In this document: piece by piece, positions 1 through 7,003 of the stretch
How positions within the stretch are numbered: the stretch's first letter is position 1
Layout: the number at the start of each line of letters is the position of its first letter
NCBI GenBank assembly: GCA_001464255.1
Contig: LNFD01000199.1
Location: 1-12,131 of the forward strand
DNA length: 12,131 nucleotides
Direction of reading: 5' to 3'
Origin: Actinomycetales bacterium Ga0077552
GTDB taxonomy: Bacteria; Actinomycetota; Actinomycetes; Actinomycetales; Microbacteriaceae
The notes under the pieces: model-generated
Told to the model about the DNA's origin: nothing
Seen by the model: only the letters and a program-made list of their open reading frames with translations
Database searches by the model: none
Position numbers and translations under genes: made by a program

Positions 1-674
1 GTCGAGCAGGTCGGCGACGCCGCGGCCGTGCAGGGCCGAGACGGGCCACGGCTGGCCGAGGCCGAGGCCCCACAGCGCGGCGGCCTCGGGCTCCTGGCGC
101 GCGTCGTCGACCTTGTTCCCGGCGAGGATGACGGGCTTCTTCGAGCGCCGCAGCATCTTGACGACGAACTCATCGGTCGCGGTCGGGCCGGTCATGGCGT
201 CGACGACGAACAGCACAGCATCCGCCAGGTCGACGGCGACCTCGGCCTGCGCGGCGACGGAGGCGTTGATGCCCGAGGCGTCGGGCTCCCAGCCTCCGGT
301 GTCGACGAGGGTGAACTTGCGGTCGTTCCACTCGGCCTTGTAGGTAACGCGGTCGCGGGTCACACCGGGGGTGTCCTCCACGACGGCCTCACGGCGGCCG
401 ATGATGCGGTTGACGAGCGCGCTCTTGCCGACGTTCGGCCGGCGGGCATCGTGATGATGCCGTCTTCGCCCAGCTCGGCGCCCTCGAGCAGCTCGAGGTC
501 GTCGTCGTCGAGGTCGTAGGCGGCGAGGCCCGCGATGAGGGCATCGGCGCGCTTGTCGGCGAGGTCGTCGTCGAGCTCGGCGAGTCGCGCGGCGACGGCT
601 TCGGCCGCCTCGGCGTTCGCGAACTCGGCGTCGTCGTCGCCAGAAAGCTCAGGGTTGACAGGGTTCTCGGTCAT
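1..674 (-). CDS. der: Ribosome biogenesis GTPase Der (EngA), N-terminal part, apparently frameshifted; cut by left window edge
   Basis: Der is a double-domain GTPase needed for 50S subunit maturation. The ATG at 674 follows a strong ribosome binding site and opens an acidic, alanine-rich extension of about 77 residues (MTENPVNPEL...GIITMP), as is common in actinobacterial Der. From about 438 down to 1 a different frame reads the first GTPase domain: RPNVGKSALVNRIIGRREAV, then DTPGVTRDR, the G3 motif VDTGGWEP, and the G4 motif NKVDD, ending in ALHGRGVADLLD at the edge. The two parts are in different frames. The ATG codon of residue 76 and the CCG of RPNVGKS are 11 bases apart where about 27 are expected, so about 16 bases seem missing. 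The glycine opening the P-loop (GRPNVGKS) and the strand before it are lost. Der is normally essential, so an assembly or sequencing error is the first suspect, and a true lesion is possible. Gene identity is certain; integrity is not. Confidence 0.87.
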
Positions 675-678
675 GGGA

Positions 679-685
679 TCCTCCC
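679..685 (-). promoter_or_regulatory. Ribosome binding site of der
   Basis: Read on the minus strand this is GGGAGGA, a near-perfect Shine-Dalgarno sequence four bases before the ATG at 674. It fixes the start of der and shows that the long acidic N-terminal extension is translated. Confidence 0.75.
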
Positions 686-693
686 ACTTGTTC

Positions 694-711
694 CGCCGCC
701 CGCGGGCGGCG
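694..711. repeat. Perfect 18-base palindrome in the cmk-der gap
   Basis: The bases CGCCGCCCGCGGGCGGCG are their own reverse complement and lie between the cmk stop (736) and the der ribosome binding site (679-685). In RNA they would form a 7-bp all-GC stem with a CGCG loop. No run of U follows on the minus-strand transcript, so it is not a classical intrinsic terminator. It could be a processing or pausing site, or could affect access to the der ribosome binding site. The palindrome is seen directly; any function is inference. Confidence 0.7.
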
Positions 712-735
712 TGTGTTTCGCACGAGAACCTGAGA

Positions 736-1398
736 TCAGGCCCCCGCACGCACGGTGTCGATGAGCGCCTGCACCGTCTGCTCGAAGTCGAGGTCGGTGG
801 AATCGAGAGTCGTGACTCCCTCGGCGGCGTTCATGAAGTCGACCACACGGGAATCCTGGGCGTCCCGCGAGGCCAGCTGCTGCGCGGTCGCCTCGGTCGA
901 CACGGCGCTCAGCTCCGCCGACCTTCTGGCCAGTCTAGCCTCTGGCGAGGCCGTCAGCAGTACCCGCACGGCGGCATCGGGCGCGACGACGGTCGTGATG
1001 TCGCGGCCCTCGACGATTACGCCGGGTTCGGCCGAGTCGGCGATGAGTCGGCGGAACAGCGCCGTGAGCCCCGCGCGCACCTCGGGCACGCGTGCGACCG
1101 CACTGACCACGGCCGTCACACGCGGCTCGCGGATGTCGGGCGTGATGTCCTCTCCCCCGACCCGCACGAAGTAGTGGTCGGGCTGCATGCCGATGGCGTA
1201 GTCGAAGTCGGCGACCCGCTCGGCCACCGCCGCGGCATCCTCGACATCGACGCCCTCGTCGAGGCAGTGCCAGGCGAGCGCGCGATACGCGGCGCCCGTG
1301 TCGAGGTAGGCGAAGCCGAGCCGACGGGCCGCCTCGCGGCTCACGCTCGACTTGCCGCTGCCGGCGGGGCCGTCGACGGCCACGATGATGTCGCTCAC
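736..1398 (-). CDS. cmk: Cytidylate kinase (CMP/dCMP kinase)
   Basis: Cytoplasmic kinase that transfers phosphate from ATP to CMP or dCMP, giving (d)CDP for nucleic acid synthesis. The 220-residue length is normal for the family. The P-loop GPAGSGKSS is at residues 10-18, followed by YLDTGAAYRA at 31-40 (the start of the CMP-binding part) and EGRDITTVV at 130-138, the conserved GRD signature of CMP kinases, then the arginine-rich lid region (residues about 154-160). The start is a GTG at 1398, supported by a good ribosome binding site at 1405-1410. It follows tyrA by 40 bases and precedes der by 61. The cmk-der pair is conserved in many bacteria, including actinobacteria. No oddities seen. 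Confidence 0.97.
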   Translation of the reverse strand: MSDIIVAVDGPAGSGKSSVSREAARRLGFAYLDTGAAYRALAWHCLDEGVDVEDAAAVAERVADFDYAIGMQPDHYFVRVGGEDITPDIREPRVTAVVSAVARVPEVRAGLTALFRRLIADSAEPGVIVEGRDITTVVAPDAAVRVLLTASPEARLARRSAELSAVSTEATAQQLASRDAQDSRVVDFMNAAEGVTTLDSTDLDFEQTVQALIDTVRAGA

Positions 1399-1404
1399 TG
1401 CGGG

Positions 1405-1410
1405 TCCTTT
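1405..1410 (-). promoter_or_regulatory. Ribosome binding site of cmk
   Basis: On the minus strand this reads AAAGGA, six bases before the GTG at 1398. It decides for the GTG as the cmk start; the next codons (SDIIVAVDGPAGSGKS) lead directly into the P-loop strand, as expected. Confidence 0.7.
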
Positions 1411-1438
1411 CGAGGTGCGGGTGACGAGGGGTGGATGC

Positions 1439-2527
1439 TCAGCTCGCGCCCGCGATGCGCCAGCCGCGCGCCGAGAGCTCGTCGATGAGTCGCTGCTCGA
1501 CCTCGGGCAGCACCGAGACCTCGGCGAAGCCGATGGGGGCGCCCGGCGAGTGCTCGAGCCGCAGGTCTTCCATGTTGATGCCGAGCTCGCCGATCTCGGT
1601 GAGCAGCCGGGCGAGCTGGCCCGGGGTGTCGTCGATCATGACGACGAGCTGGGCGAAGCGGCGGTCGTCGCCGTGCTTGCCCGGAATACGGGCGACTCCG
1701 GCGTTGCCCGCCGCGATGAGCTCGGCGAGGGCGCGGCGCGATCCGGGCGCCTCGGGGTCGGCGAGGGCGGTGAGCAGGGCATCCACGTCGTCGCGCACGC
1801 CGCGCAGGATCTCGGCGACCGGTGCCGCGTTCGCGGAGAGGATCTGCACCCACAGCCCGGGGTCGCTCGAGGCGATGCGCGTGACGTCGCGCACGCCCTG
1901 GCCCGCGAGGCCGACGGCGCCGTTCGAGGCCGTGCGCAGCCGTGCCGCCATGGCGCTCGCGACGAGCTGCGGAACGTGGCTGACCATCGCGACCGAGCGG
2001 TCGTGCTCGTCGACGCTCATCTCGATCGGCACCGCGCCGACGTCGAGGATGAGGTCTTCGATCGCGCCCGCGCGCCGGTAGCTGATGCCCTCGTGCCCCG
2101 CGAGCACCCACGGCCGGCCGAGGAAGAGGTCGGCACGTGCCGAGATGGGCCCGCCGCGCTCGCGACCCGCCATGGGGTGCGTTCCGAGGTAGCGGCTGAC
2201 ATCGGCGCCGAGCGCGTGCAGCTCGGCGAGCACGCTGCCCTTGACGCTCGCGACATCGGTCACGAGGGCGTCCGGATGCTCGGCCAGCGCCCGCGCGACC
2301 GTCGCGGCCGTGACGTCCGGCGGCACCGCGACCACGACGAGGCCGGGTCGGTCGTCGGCGCGCGGAGCGCGACCCGCACCGTAATCCACCGCGAGCCGCA
2401 CGGCCGTCGGCGACTGGTCGGCGAGCGTCACGTCGACGCCCTTCTCGCTCAGGGCGAGGCCGATGCTCGTCCCGAGGAGGCCCGCGCCGATGATGTGCAC
2501 CTGCTCCTGCAGGCGGCGGTCGCTCAT
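1439..2527 (-). CDS. tyrA: Prephenate dehydrogenase with C-terminal ACT domain
   Basis: Oxidatively decarboxylates prephenate to 4-hydroxyphenylpyruvate (NAD+-linked), the committed step of tyrosine synthesis in the cytoplasm. The N-terminal Rossmann fold shows GAGLLGTSIGLAL at residues 14-26 and the strand VVVAVPP at 64-70. The conserved active-site segment THPMAGRERGG lies at 116-126, and the helical dimerisation domain follows. From about residue 290 an ACT-type regulatory domain starts (FAQLVVMIDDTPGQLARLL, then GINMEDLRLEH), suggesting feedback control by an aromatic amino acid. At 362 residues the length fits TyrA-ACT proteins. The ATG at 2525-2527 overlaps the stop of the pseudouridine synthase gene (ATGA), so translation is likely coupled. 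Arogenate use cannot be excluded from sequence alone. Confidence 0.95.
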   Translation of the reverse strand: MSDRRLQEQVHIIGAGLLGTSIGLALSEKGVDVTLADQSPTAVRLAVDYGAGRAPRADDRPGLVVVAVPPDVTAATVARALAEHPDALVTDVASVKGSVLAELHALGADVSRYLGTHPMAGRERGGPISARADLFLGRPWVLAGHEGISYRRAGAIEDLILDVGAVPIEMSVDEHDRSVAMVSHVPQLVASAMAARLRTASNGAVGLAGQGVRDVTRIASSDPGLWVQILSANAAPVAEILRGVRDDVDALLTALADPEAPGSRRALAELIAAGNAGVARIPGKHGDDRRFAQLVVMIDDTPGQLARLLTEIGELGINMEDLRLEHSPGAPIGFAEVSVLPEVEQRLIDELSARGWRIAGAS

Positions 2528-3357
2528 GCGCCGGCCCCCTCGGCGGGAGCGGGGCCGGCCTGCTCGTGCTGCCGGGAGATCGTGAGCAGGGCGCCGCGCT
2601 CGGCATCCGTGAGCTCACGGGTCTGACCCGAGGCGAGCGTGCCGAGGTGCAGAGGGCCAAACTGCCGGCGCACGAGCTCGACGACGGGGTGCCCGACGGC
2701 GGCCATCATGCGCCGCACGATGCGGTTGCGGCCCGAGTGCAGGGTGAGCTCGACCATCGAGTGGCCCTTGCTGGGCGCGCCGAGCACGCGCGCGCCGTCG
2801 ACCGCGATGGGGCCGTCGTCGAGCTCGATGCCCTCCTTGAGCTTTTTCGCGATGTAGGTCTTCTCGACGCCGTAGCGCGGGTGCGCGAGCACGTTGGCGA
2901 GCGGGCCGTCGTTCGTGAGCAGCAGCAGGCCGCTCGTCTCGCCGTCGAGGCGGCCGACGTTGAACAGGCGCTCGTCGTAGTCGCGCGTGAACTCGCGCAG
3001 GTCGCGCCGGCCGTTCTCGTCGGCCATCGAGCTCACGACGCCCGTCGGCTTGTTGAGCATGATGTAGCGCTTCGTCGTGTCGAGCTGGATGGCGACGCCG
3101 TCGACGGCGACGAGGTCGGTCGCGGGCTCGACGCGCGAGCCGAGCTCGGTCACGACCTCGCCGTTGACGGTCACGCGCCCCGCGACGATGAGGTTCTCGC
3201 ACACGCGTCGGCTCGCGACGCCCGCGGCGGCGAGCACCTTCTGCAGGCGCTCGCTCGTGGCAGAGTCACCCGAACGCTGGTTGCTGGACCAGTCGATGAC
3301 GACATCGGGCACGAGGTCGCGGTCGGCGCGTTTGTCAGCCTTGGGCCTATCGGACAT
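2524..3357 (-). CDS. rluB: 23S rRNA pseudouridine synthase, RluB/RsuA family
   Basis: Converts a specific uridine in rRNA to pseudouridine; by family and location most likely an RluB-type large-subunit enzyme. The predicted protein has 277 residues: a charged N-terminal tail, an S4 RNA-binding domain from about residue 35 (SERLQKVLAAAGVASRR, then GRVTVNG), and the catalytic domain with YIMLNKPTGVVSS at 98-110 and the signature NVGRLDGETSGLLLLTNDG at 133-151, where Asp138 is the expected catalytic residue. The later conserved stretch HSGRNRIVRRMMAAVGHPV (207-225) is intact. The open frame runs further upstream, but the ATG at 3357 is preferred: it lies behind GAGGGG, overlaps scpB by only 11 bases, and avoids a serine/arginine-rich stretch that is really scpB read out of frame. 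Confidence 0.95.
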   Translation of the reverse strand: MSDRPKADKRADRDLVPDVVIDWSSNQRSGDSATSERLQKVLAAAGVASRRVCENLIVAGRVTVNGEVVTELGSRVEPATDLVAVDGVAIQLDTTKRYIMLNKPTGVVSSMADENGRRDLREFTRDYDERLFNVGRLDGETSGLLLLTNDGPLANVLAHPRYGVEKTYIAKKLKEGIELDDGPIAVDGARVLGAPSKGHSMVELTLHSGRNRIVRRMMAAVGHPVVELVRRQFGPLHLGTLASGQTRELTDAERGALLTISRQHEQAGPAPAEGAGA

Positions 3358-4000
3358 CGTCGAACCCCTCGGTGCCGTCGTCGAGCAGCGGCGAGATCTT
3401 CGGCAGCTCGTCGAGCGAGTTGATGCCGAGCTGCACGAGCAGCAGGTCGGTGGTCTCGTAGTGGATCGCACCGGTCTCGCTATCGGTGAAGGCCTCGGTG
3501 ATGAGCCCGCGGCCGAGCAGCGTGCGCACGACCGAGTCGACATTGACGGCGCGGATCGACGCGATCGCGCCGCGGCTGATGGGCTGCTTGTAGGCGATCA
3601 CGGCGAGGGTCTCGAGCGCGGCCTGCGAGAGCTTCGAGGGGTTCTGCGTGTGCACGAAGTCGCGCACCACCTCGTCGAGCTCGCTGCGCACGTAGATGCG
3701 CCAGCCGCCGCCGACCTCGCGCAGCTCGAAGCCGCGCCGCGGGCCTCCCGCCGTGCCGTCGTAGTCGGCGACGAGCTCGGCGATCGCCGCCCGCACCTCC
3801 TTGACCGGTCGCCCGACGGCGCTCGCGAGGCCCACGACGCTCTGCGGCTCGTCGACGACCATGAGGATCGCCTCGAGCGCGCGCGCGACCTCGATGCCCT
3901 CGGGGATGCCCCGCGCGGGTGCCTCGTCCGCGCCGGGTTCCACGGTGCCGGGCCCCGCATCCGTCGGCGACGCGCTGGTCATCGCGCTCTCACTGGCCAT
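3347..4000 (-). CDS. scpB: SMC-Scp complex subunit ScpB
   Basis: ScpB dimers bind the kleisin ScpA and, with SMC, form the bacterial condensin that compacts and separates sister chromosomes. The 217-residue protein has a low-complexity N-terminal tail (about 30 residues), then two winged-helix domains. The best conserved stretch is SQAALETLAVIAYKQPISRG followed by IRAVNVDSVVRTLLGRGLI (about residues 124-163), typical of ScpB. Its ATG at 4000 overlaps the end of scpA by 11 bases and follows GGGGAA, a weak ribosome binding site. A second ATG six codons later (3982) would avoid the overlap. The end overlaps the rluB start. Partner scpA lies directly upstream. Confidence 0.96.
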   Translation of the reverse strand: MASESAMTSASPTDAGPGTVEPGADEAPARGIPEGIEVARALEAILMVVDEPQSVVGLASAVGRPVKEVRAAIAELVADYDGTAGGPRRGFELREVGGGWRIYVRSELDEVVRDFVHTQNPSKLSQAALETLAVIAYKQPISRGAIASIRAVNVDSVVRTLLGRGLITEAFTDSETGAIHYETTDLLLVQLGINSLDELPKISPLLDDGTEGFDDVR

Positions 4001-4829
4001 AGTCGTTCCCCAGGTTCACGAGGTTCTCATCCGTCCAGTTCTCGGCCGTCCAGCGCACCGTCAGCTCGCCGAGCGGCTCGAGCTGCTCGAACCCCACAGC
4101 CGCGTGGCGGTAGAGCTCGAGCAGCGCGAGGAAGCGCGCGACGATGACGCCCTTGGCGTCGGCACCGGCGATGAGCTGGCGGAAGGTCACGGGCTCTCCC
4201 TGGCGCAGCAGGGCGACGACGTGCGCCGCCTGCTCCCGGATCGACACGAGCGGGGCGTGCAGGTGGTCGAGCCCGACGACCGGGATCTCCTTCGGCGTGA
4301 GCGCCAGCAGGGCGAGGGCCGCGAAATCGTCGAGGCTCAGGGTCCACTTCAGCTCGGGGGTCGTCTCGCGGTACTGGTCCTCCAGCCGCACCGAGCGCAC
4401 GTGGCGCTCGCCCTCCTCGGCCATGCTGCGGGCGAACCACGCCGAGACCTCTTTGAACGCGCGGTACTGCAGCAGTCGCGCGAACAGCAGGTCGCGCGCC
4501 TCGAGCAGCGCGACGTCCTCCGCATCGACGAGCTCGCCCTGCGGCAGCAGGCTCGCGATCTTGAGGTCGAGCAGCGTCACGGCGACGACGAGGAACTCGC
4601 TCGCCTGGTCGAGCGCGTCGACCGTGCCGTCGCTCTCCATCGCGCGCAGGTAGGCGAGGAACTCGTCGGTCACGACCGAGAGGCTCACCTCGGTGATATC
4701 GAGCTCGCGCTTGGTGATGAGGCTCAGGAGCAGGTCGAAGGGGCCGTCGAAGTCGTCGAGCGTGACGCGGAAGCCCGCGGGAGGGGCATCCTGCTCGATC
4801 GTGGCCGCCGGCTCAGGCGACCTGGCCAC
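3990..4829 (-). CDS. scpA: Segregation and condensation protein ScpA (kleisin)
   Basis: ScpA is the kleisin that bridges the two SMC heads and recruits ScpB. The 279-residue protein begins, after a short tail, with the family hallmark FRVTLDDFDGPFDLLLSLI (about residues 20-38), continues KRELDITEVSLSVVTDEFL, and has the conserved helix ASEFLVVAVTLLDLKIASLL (76-95). The C-terminal winged helix, which binds an SMC head, contains KGVIVARFLALLELYRH (about 227-243). The start is a GTG at 4829, 17 bases inside the end of parA; the ribosome binding site is weak, so the exact start is less sure than the identity. The close coupling parA-scpA-scpB is known in actinobacteria. Confidence 0.96.
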   Translation of the reverse strand: MARSPEPAATIEQDAPPAGFRVTLDDFDGPFDLLLSLITKRELDITEVSLSVVTDEFLAYLRAMESDGTVDALDQASEFLVVAVTLLDLKIASLLPQGELVDAEDVALLEARDLLFARLLQYRAFKEVSAWFARSMAEEGERHVRSVRLEDQYRETTPELKWTLSLDDFAALALLALTPKEIPVVGLDHLHAPLVSIREQAAHVVALLRQGEPVTFRQLIAGADAKGVIVARFLALLELYRHAAVGFEQLEPLGELTVRWTAENWTDENLVNLGNDYGQ

Positions 4830-5700
4830 GGGCGATCAGCTCTCGGGCCAGCTGGCGGTACGCCGCCGCGGCGGGGTGGTCGGGCGCGAAGCTCGTGATC
4901 GGGGCACCGGCGACCGAGGCGTCGGGGAACTTCACGGTGCGGCCGATGACCGTCTCGAGCACCTTCTCGCCGAAGACCTCGACGACGCGCTCGAGCACCT
5001 CGCGGCTGTGCAACGTGCGCGCGTCGTACATCGTGGCGAGGATGCCGTCGAGCTGCACGGCGGGGTTCAGGCGGTCGCGCACCTTGTCGATCGTCTCGAC
5101 GAGCAGGGCGACGCCGCGCAGCGCGAAGTACTCGCACTCGAGCGGGATGAGCACGCCGTGCGCGGCGGTGAGCGCGTTGACGGTGAGCAGGCCGAGGCTC
5201 GGCTGGCAGTCGATGAGGATGACGTCGTAGTCGTCGCGCAGCGGCGCGAGCACGCGGGCGAGGATCTGCTCGCGCGCGACCTCGTTGACGAGGTGCACCT
5301 CGGCGGCGCTCAGGTCGATGTTCGCGGGGATGAGGTGCAGGTTCTTCGTCGCGGTGGCCTGCACGGCCTTGCGCGCATCCTTCTCGCGCCCCAGCAGCAG
5401 GTCGTAGACCGTCGGCACGTCGTGGCTCTGCATGCCGAGGCCCGCCGAGAGGGCGCCCTGCGGGTCGAAGTCGATGACGAGCACCTTGCGGCCGTAGTCG
5501 GCGAGCGCCGCGCCCAGGCTGATGGTCGTCGTCGTCTTGCCGACGCCGCCCTTCTGGTTGCACAGGGCGATGATGCGGGCCGGGCCGTGCCCCTTCAGGG
5601 GCTTCGGCTCGGGGAACGCCCGCAAGGGTCGGCCCGTCGGGCCGGGCATGAGCTCGTCGAAGCCCGGAAGCTCCGCCCCGCTGTCGTTGTCGCCGCTCAT
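4813..5700 (-). CDS. parA: ParA/Soj-family chromosome partitioning ATPase
   Basis: ParA-family ATPase (MinD/ParA P-loop class), 295 residues. The deviant Walker A motif is QKGGVGKTTTT at residues 49-59, with the signature Lys50 and Lys55. Walker A' is VLVIDFDPQG at 73-82 and Walker B is DVILIDCQPSLGLLT at 159-173. After a disordered N-terminal tail of about 40 residues the fold is complete. No parB lies beside it; this is the copy that in actinobacteria sits next to scpA (like M. tuberculosis Rv1708), not the oriC parAB pair. The ATG at 5700 is chosen because a promoter with its -10 box only eight bases upstream points to a leaderless transcript starting at or near it. The open frame continues upstream, but that part runs antisense through the next gene. 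Function in segregation is inferred from family and neighbours. Confidence 0.95.
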   Translation of the reverse strand: MSGDNDSGAELPGFDELMPGPTGRPLRAFPEPKPLKGHGPARIIALCNQKGGVGKTTTTISLGAALADYGRKVLVIDFDPQGALSAGLGMQSHDVPTVYDLLLGREKDARKAVQATATKNLHLIPANIDLSAAEVHLVNEVAREQILARVLAPLRDDYDVILIDCQPSLGLLTVNALTAAHGVLIPLECEYFALRGVALLVETIDKVRDRLNPAVQLDGILATMYDARTLHSREVLERVVEVFGEKVLETVIGRTVKFPDASVAGAPITSFAPDHPAAAAYRQLARELIARGQVA

Positions 5701-5708
5701 AACGGCCC

Positions 5709-5737
5709 AGTCTAGTGACCGTGCCGGGCGGTGTCGG
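5709..5737 (-). promoter_or_regulatory. Sigma-A-type promoter of the parA operon, probably leaderless
   Basis: On the minus strand a -35 box CCGACA (5732-5737) is followed by a 17-base spacer and a -10 box TAGACT (5709-5714). Eight bases then separate the -10 box from the parA ATG, so transcription should begin at or within a base or two of the ATG and leave no room for a ribosome binding site. Leaderless mRNAs are common in actinobacteria. Boxes and spacing are seen directly; the start site is inferred. Confidence 0.6.
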
Positions 5738-5759
5738 GGCGCCTCGCGGAGAGGCATGG

Positions 5760-5765
5760 TTGACT
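5760..5765 (+). promoter_or_regulatory. Putative -10 box of paralog gene 1
   Basis: TTGACT lies seven bases before the ATG at 5773. The same word at the same distance recurs before paralogs 2 (TTAACT) and 3 (TTGACT), and the parA -10 box is TAGACT, eight bases from its ATG. This supports a leaderless start. I find no clear -35 box, and T instead of A at the second -10 position is unfavourable, so this is a moderate call. Confidence 0.42.
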
Positions 5766-5772
5766 GCCGCCC

Positions 5773-6945
5773 ATGACCGACGACCTGTCGACCCCCGACC
5801 TGTCGAGCACTGATGAGCGCCAGCTCGAGATCTGGGCGTTCGGCCGGCAGGGGGTCGTCACCGATCGCGAGCTCGCCGAGGCGGCCCTGCTCGAGCTCGC
5901 GCGACGCGCCGAGGGCGCGCGGGCCGAGGCGGTGCGTCTCGAGGCGGCGCGCACCGTGGAGGCGCAGGGCGAGGCGGCACACTCCGCGGCGACGCAGGTC
6001 GAGCGCGCACGAGCCGAGCAGGCTCGGGCCGACGACGAGACCGAGAGCGAGCATCCGGAATCGCCCGCCGCGATCGCTGCCGAATCGCACCGTCGACGGA
6101 TGCGCGCCACAGGGCTCGCGGGCGTCATCGCCGCCGTGCTCGGGCTGGGGGTCGTGAGCACCTCGCTCGCAGCGCCCGACCCCGATCCGCTCGCGATCTT
6201 CGAGCGGCCCGCGAGCGAGGTCGACGCGGCGTGGGAGGCGCGGCTCACGCAGGACTACATCATCGCCGTCACCGCTGGCCCGCGCGTCATCGACATCGGC
6301 GAGGGGCTCGTCGCCGTCGCCTTCCGCTCGGCGGCGGTCGCCGACGGGCGCAGCACCGCCTTCGACCCGTACTGCCTGTTCACGAGCGAGAGCACCGAGA
6401 GCGGCGCACCCCTGTCGCTGAGCGGTGCGTGCCTCACGCCCGACCGCTTCGCGACAGAGGGCATCGTGCTACCCGTGAGCCCCTCGGCCGCGAGCACCGG
6501 CTTCGACACCGTCGTCTGGGGCCCGACCGGGGCACCCGTGCTCGAGCGCGACCGGGAGCTCGAGTCGATCGGCGGCATCACGAGCGTGCTCGACTGGATG
6601 GTGTACCCCTCGTTCGGAGAAGGAGAGGATGCGTTCGCGGGCATCGACGACCCGGATCGGGTGCTCATGGGGCCCGCGCTTGTGCCGTTCGTCGACCCTG
6701 AGGCCCTCGAGCTCGGCATCGCCGCGACCGTGTACCTGCTCGAGGGGCCGTCGGCCGACGCTGGGCCCGTGCTGTGCGCCGCGGCGGGAACCACGGGTGA
6801 GCGCGCGTCGACGGCGTGCTCGCCTCTCGAGGCCGTGCGGCGCGGCGGGCTCGCGTTCACGATCATCGCCGACGACGACGAGTGGGTCGTCACGATCGGT
6901 GCGGATGGCCCGGATCGGCTCGACACGGTGCGCCGCGCCGACTGA
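5773..6945 (+). CDS. Paralog gene 1: single-pass membrane protein, unknown function, four-cysteine exported region (type A)
   Basis: I recognise no named family. The 390-residue protein starts with a cytoplasmic part: RQLEIWAFGR at residues 16-25, then a long alanine- and glutamate-rich helix (about 31-88, possibly coiled coil). A basic patch HRRRMR (106-111) precedes one hydrophobic helix (about 112-134), which argues for an N-in, C-out single-pass protein. The exported part has just four cysteines (201, 220, 335, 349) and seems to be two copies of one domain: GPRVI...DPYCLF...CLTPDRF..EG...VVWGPTGAP, then DDPDRVLMGP...VLC...AC...WVVTIGADGP. The ATG at 5773 is divergent from parA (72 bases between the two start codons), with TTGACT seven bases upstream and no ribosome binding site. 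Paralog 4 is its closest relative here. Function unknown; an envelope sensor or binding protein is only a guess. Confidence 0.87.
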   Translation: MTDDLSTPDLSSTDERQLEIWAFGRQGVVTDRELAEAALLELARRAEGARAEAVRLEAARTVEAQGEAAHSAATQVERARAEQARADDETESEHPESPAAIAAESHRRRMRATGLAGVIAAVLGLGVVSTSLAAPDPDPLAIFERPASEVDAAWEARLTQDYIIAVTAGPRVIDIGEGLVAVAFRSAAVADGRSTAFDPYCLFTSESTESGAPLSLSGACLTPDRFATEGIVLPVSPSAASTGFDTVVWGPTGAPVLERDRELESIGGITSVLDWMVYPSFGEGEDAFAGIDDPDRVLMGPALVPFVDPEALELGIAATVYLLEGPSADAGPVLCAAAGTTGERASTACSPLEAVRRGGLAFTIIADDDEWVVTIGADGPDRLDTVRRAD

Positions 6946-6991
6946 CCGTGTGAATCGCCCCCCGAGCCGTGTACGCATGCCCGCGCGGGGG

Positions 6992-6997
6992 TTAACT
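6992..6997 (+). promoter_or_regulatory. Putative -10 box of paralog gene 2
   Basis: TTAACT six bases before the GTG at 7004, matching the position of TTGACT before paralogs 1 and 3. It suggests an own, leaderless transcript and decides for the GTG over an in-frame ATG at 6977, which would place this motif inside the gene. No convincing -35 box. Confidence 0.4.
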
Positions 6998-7003
6998 GGG
7001 GTC

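Noticed and set aside
434..450. Programmed ribosomal frameshift in der
   Set aside because: Bases appear to be missing, so the P-loop glycine and first strand would be absent in any frame, and no slippery sequence is evident.
3358..3543. Upstream extension of the pseudouridine synthase frame to 3543
   Set aside because: The extra 62 residues are a serine/arginine-rich antiphase reading of scpB, without resemblance to the family.
28..4898. Long plus-strand open frames opposite the parA-der block
   Set aside because: Shadows caused by high GC: they lie antisense to clearly recognisable genes and give low-complexity Arg/Ala/Ser-rich or His/Asp-rich products.
5760..5765. TTGACT before paralogs 1 and 3 read as a -35 box (TTGACA-like)
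   Set aside because: It would put the -10 box and transcription start inside the coding region, downstream of the start codon. No good -10 box is seen about 17 bases on.
5701..6090. Upstream extension of the parA frame to 6090
   Set aside because: It runs antisense through paralog gene 1, and the family's N-terminal region starts normally at the ATG at 5700.
6980..6989. Palindrome CCCGCGCGGG between paralogs 1 and 2
   Set aside because: Ten bases of pure GC are expected by chance at this composition; the stem is short and there is no U-run.
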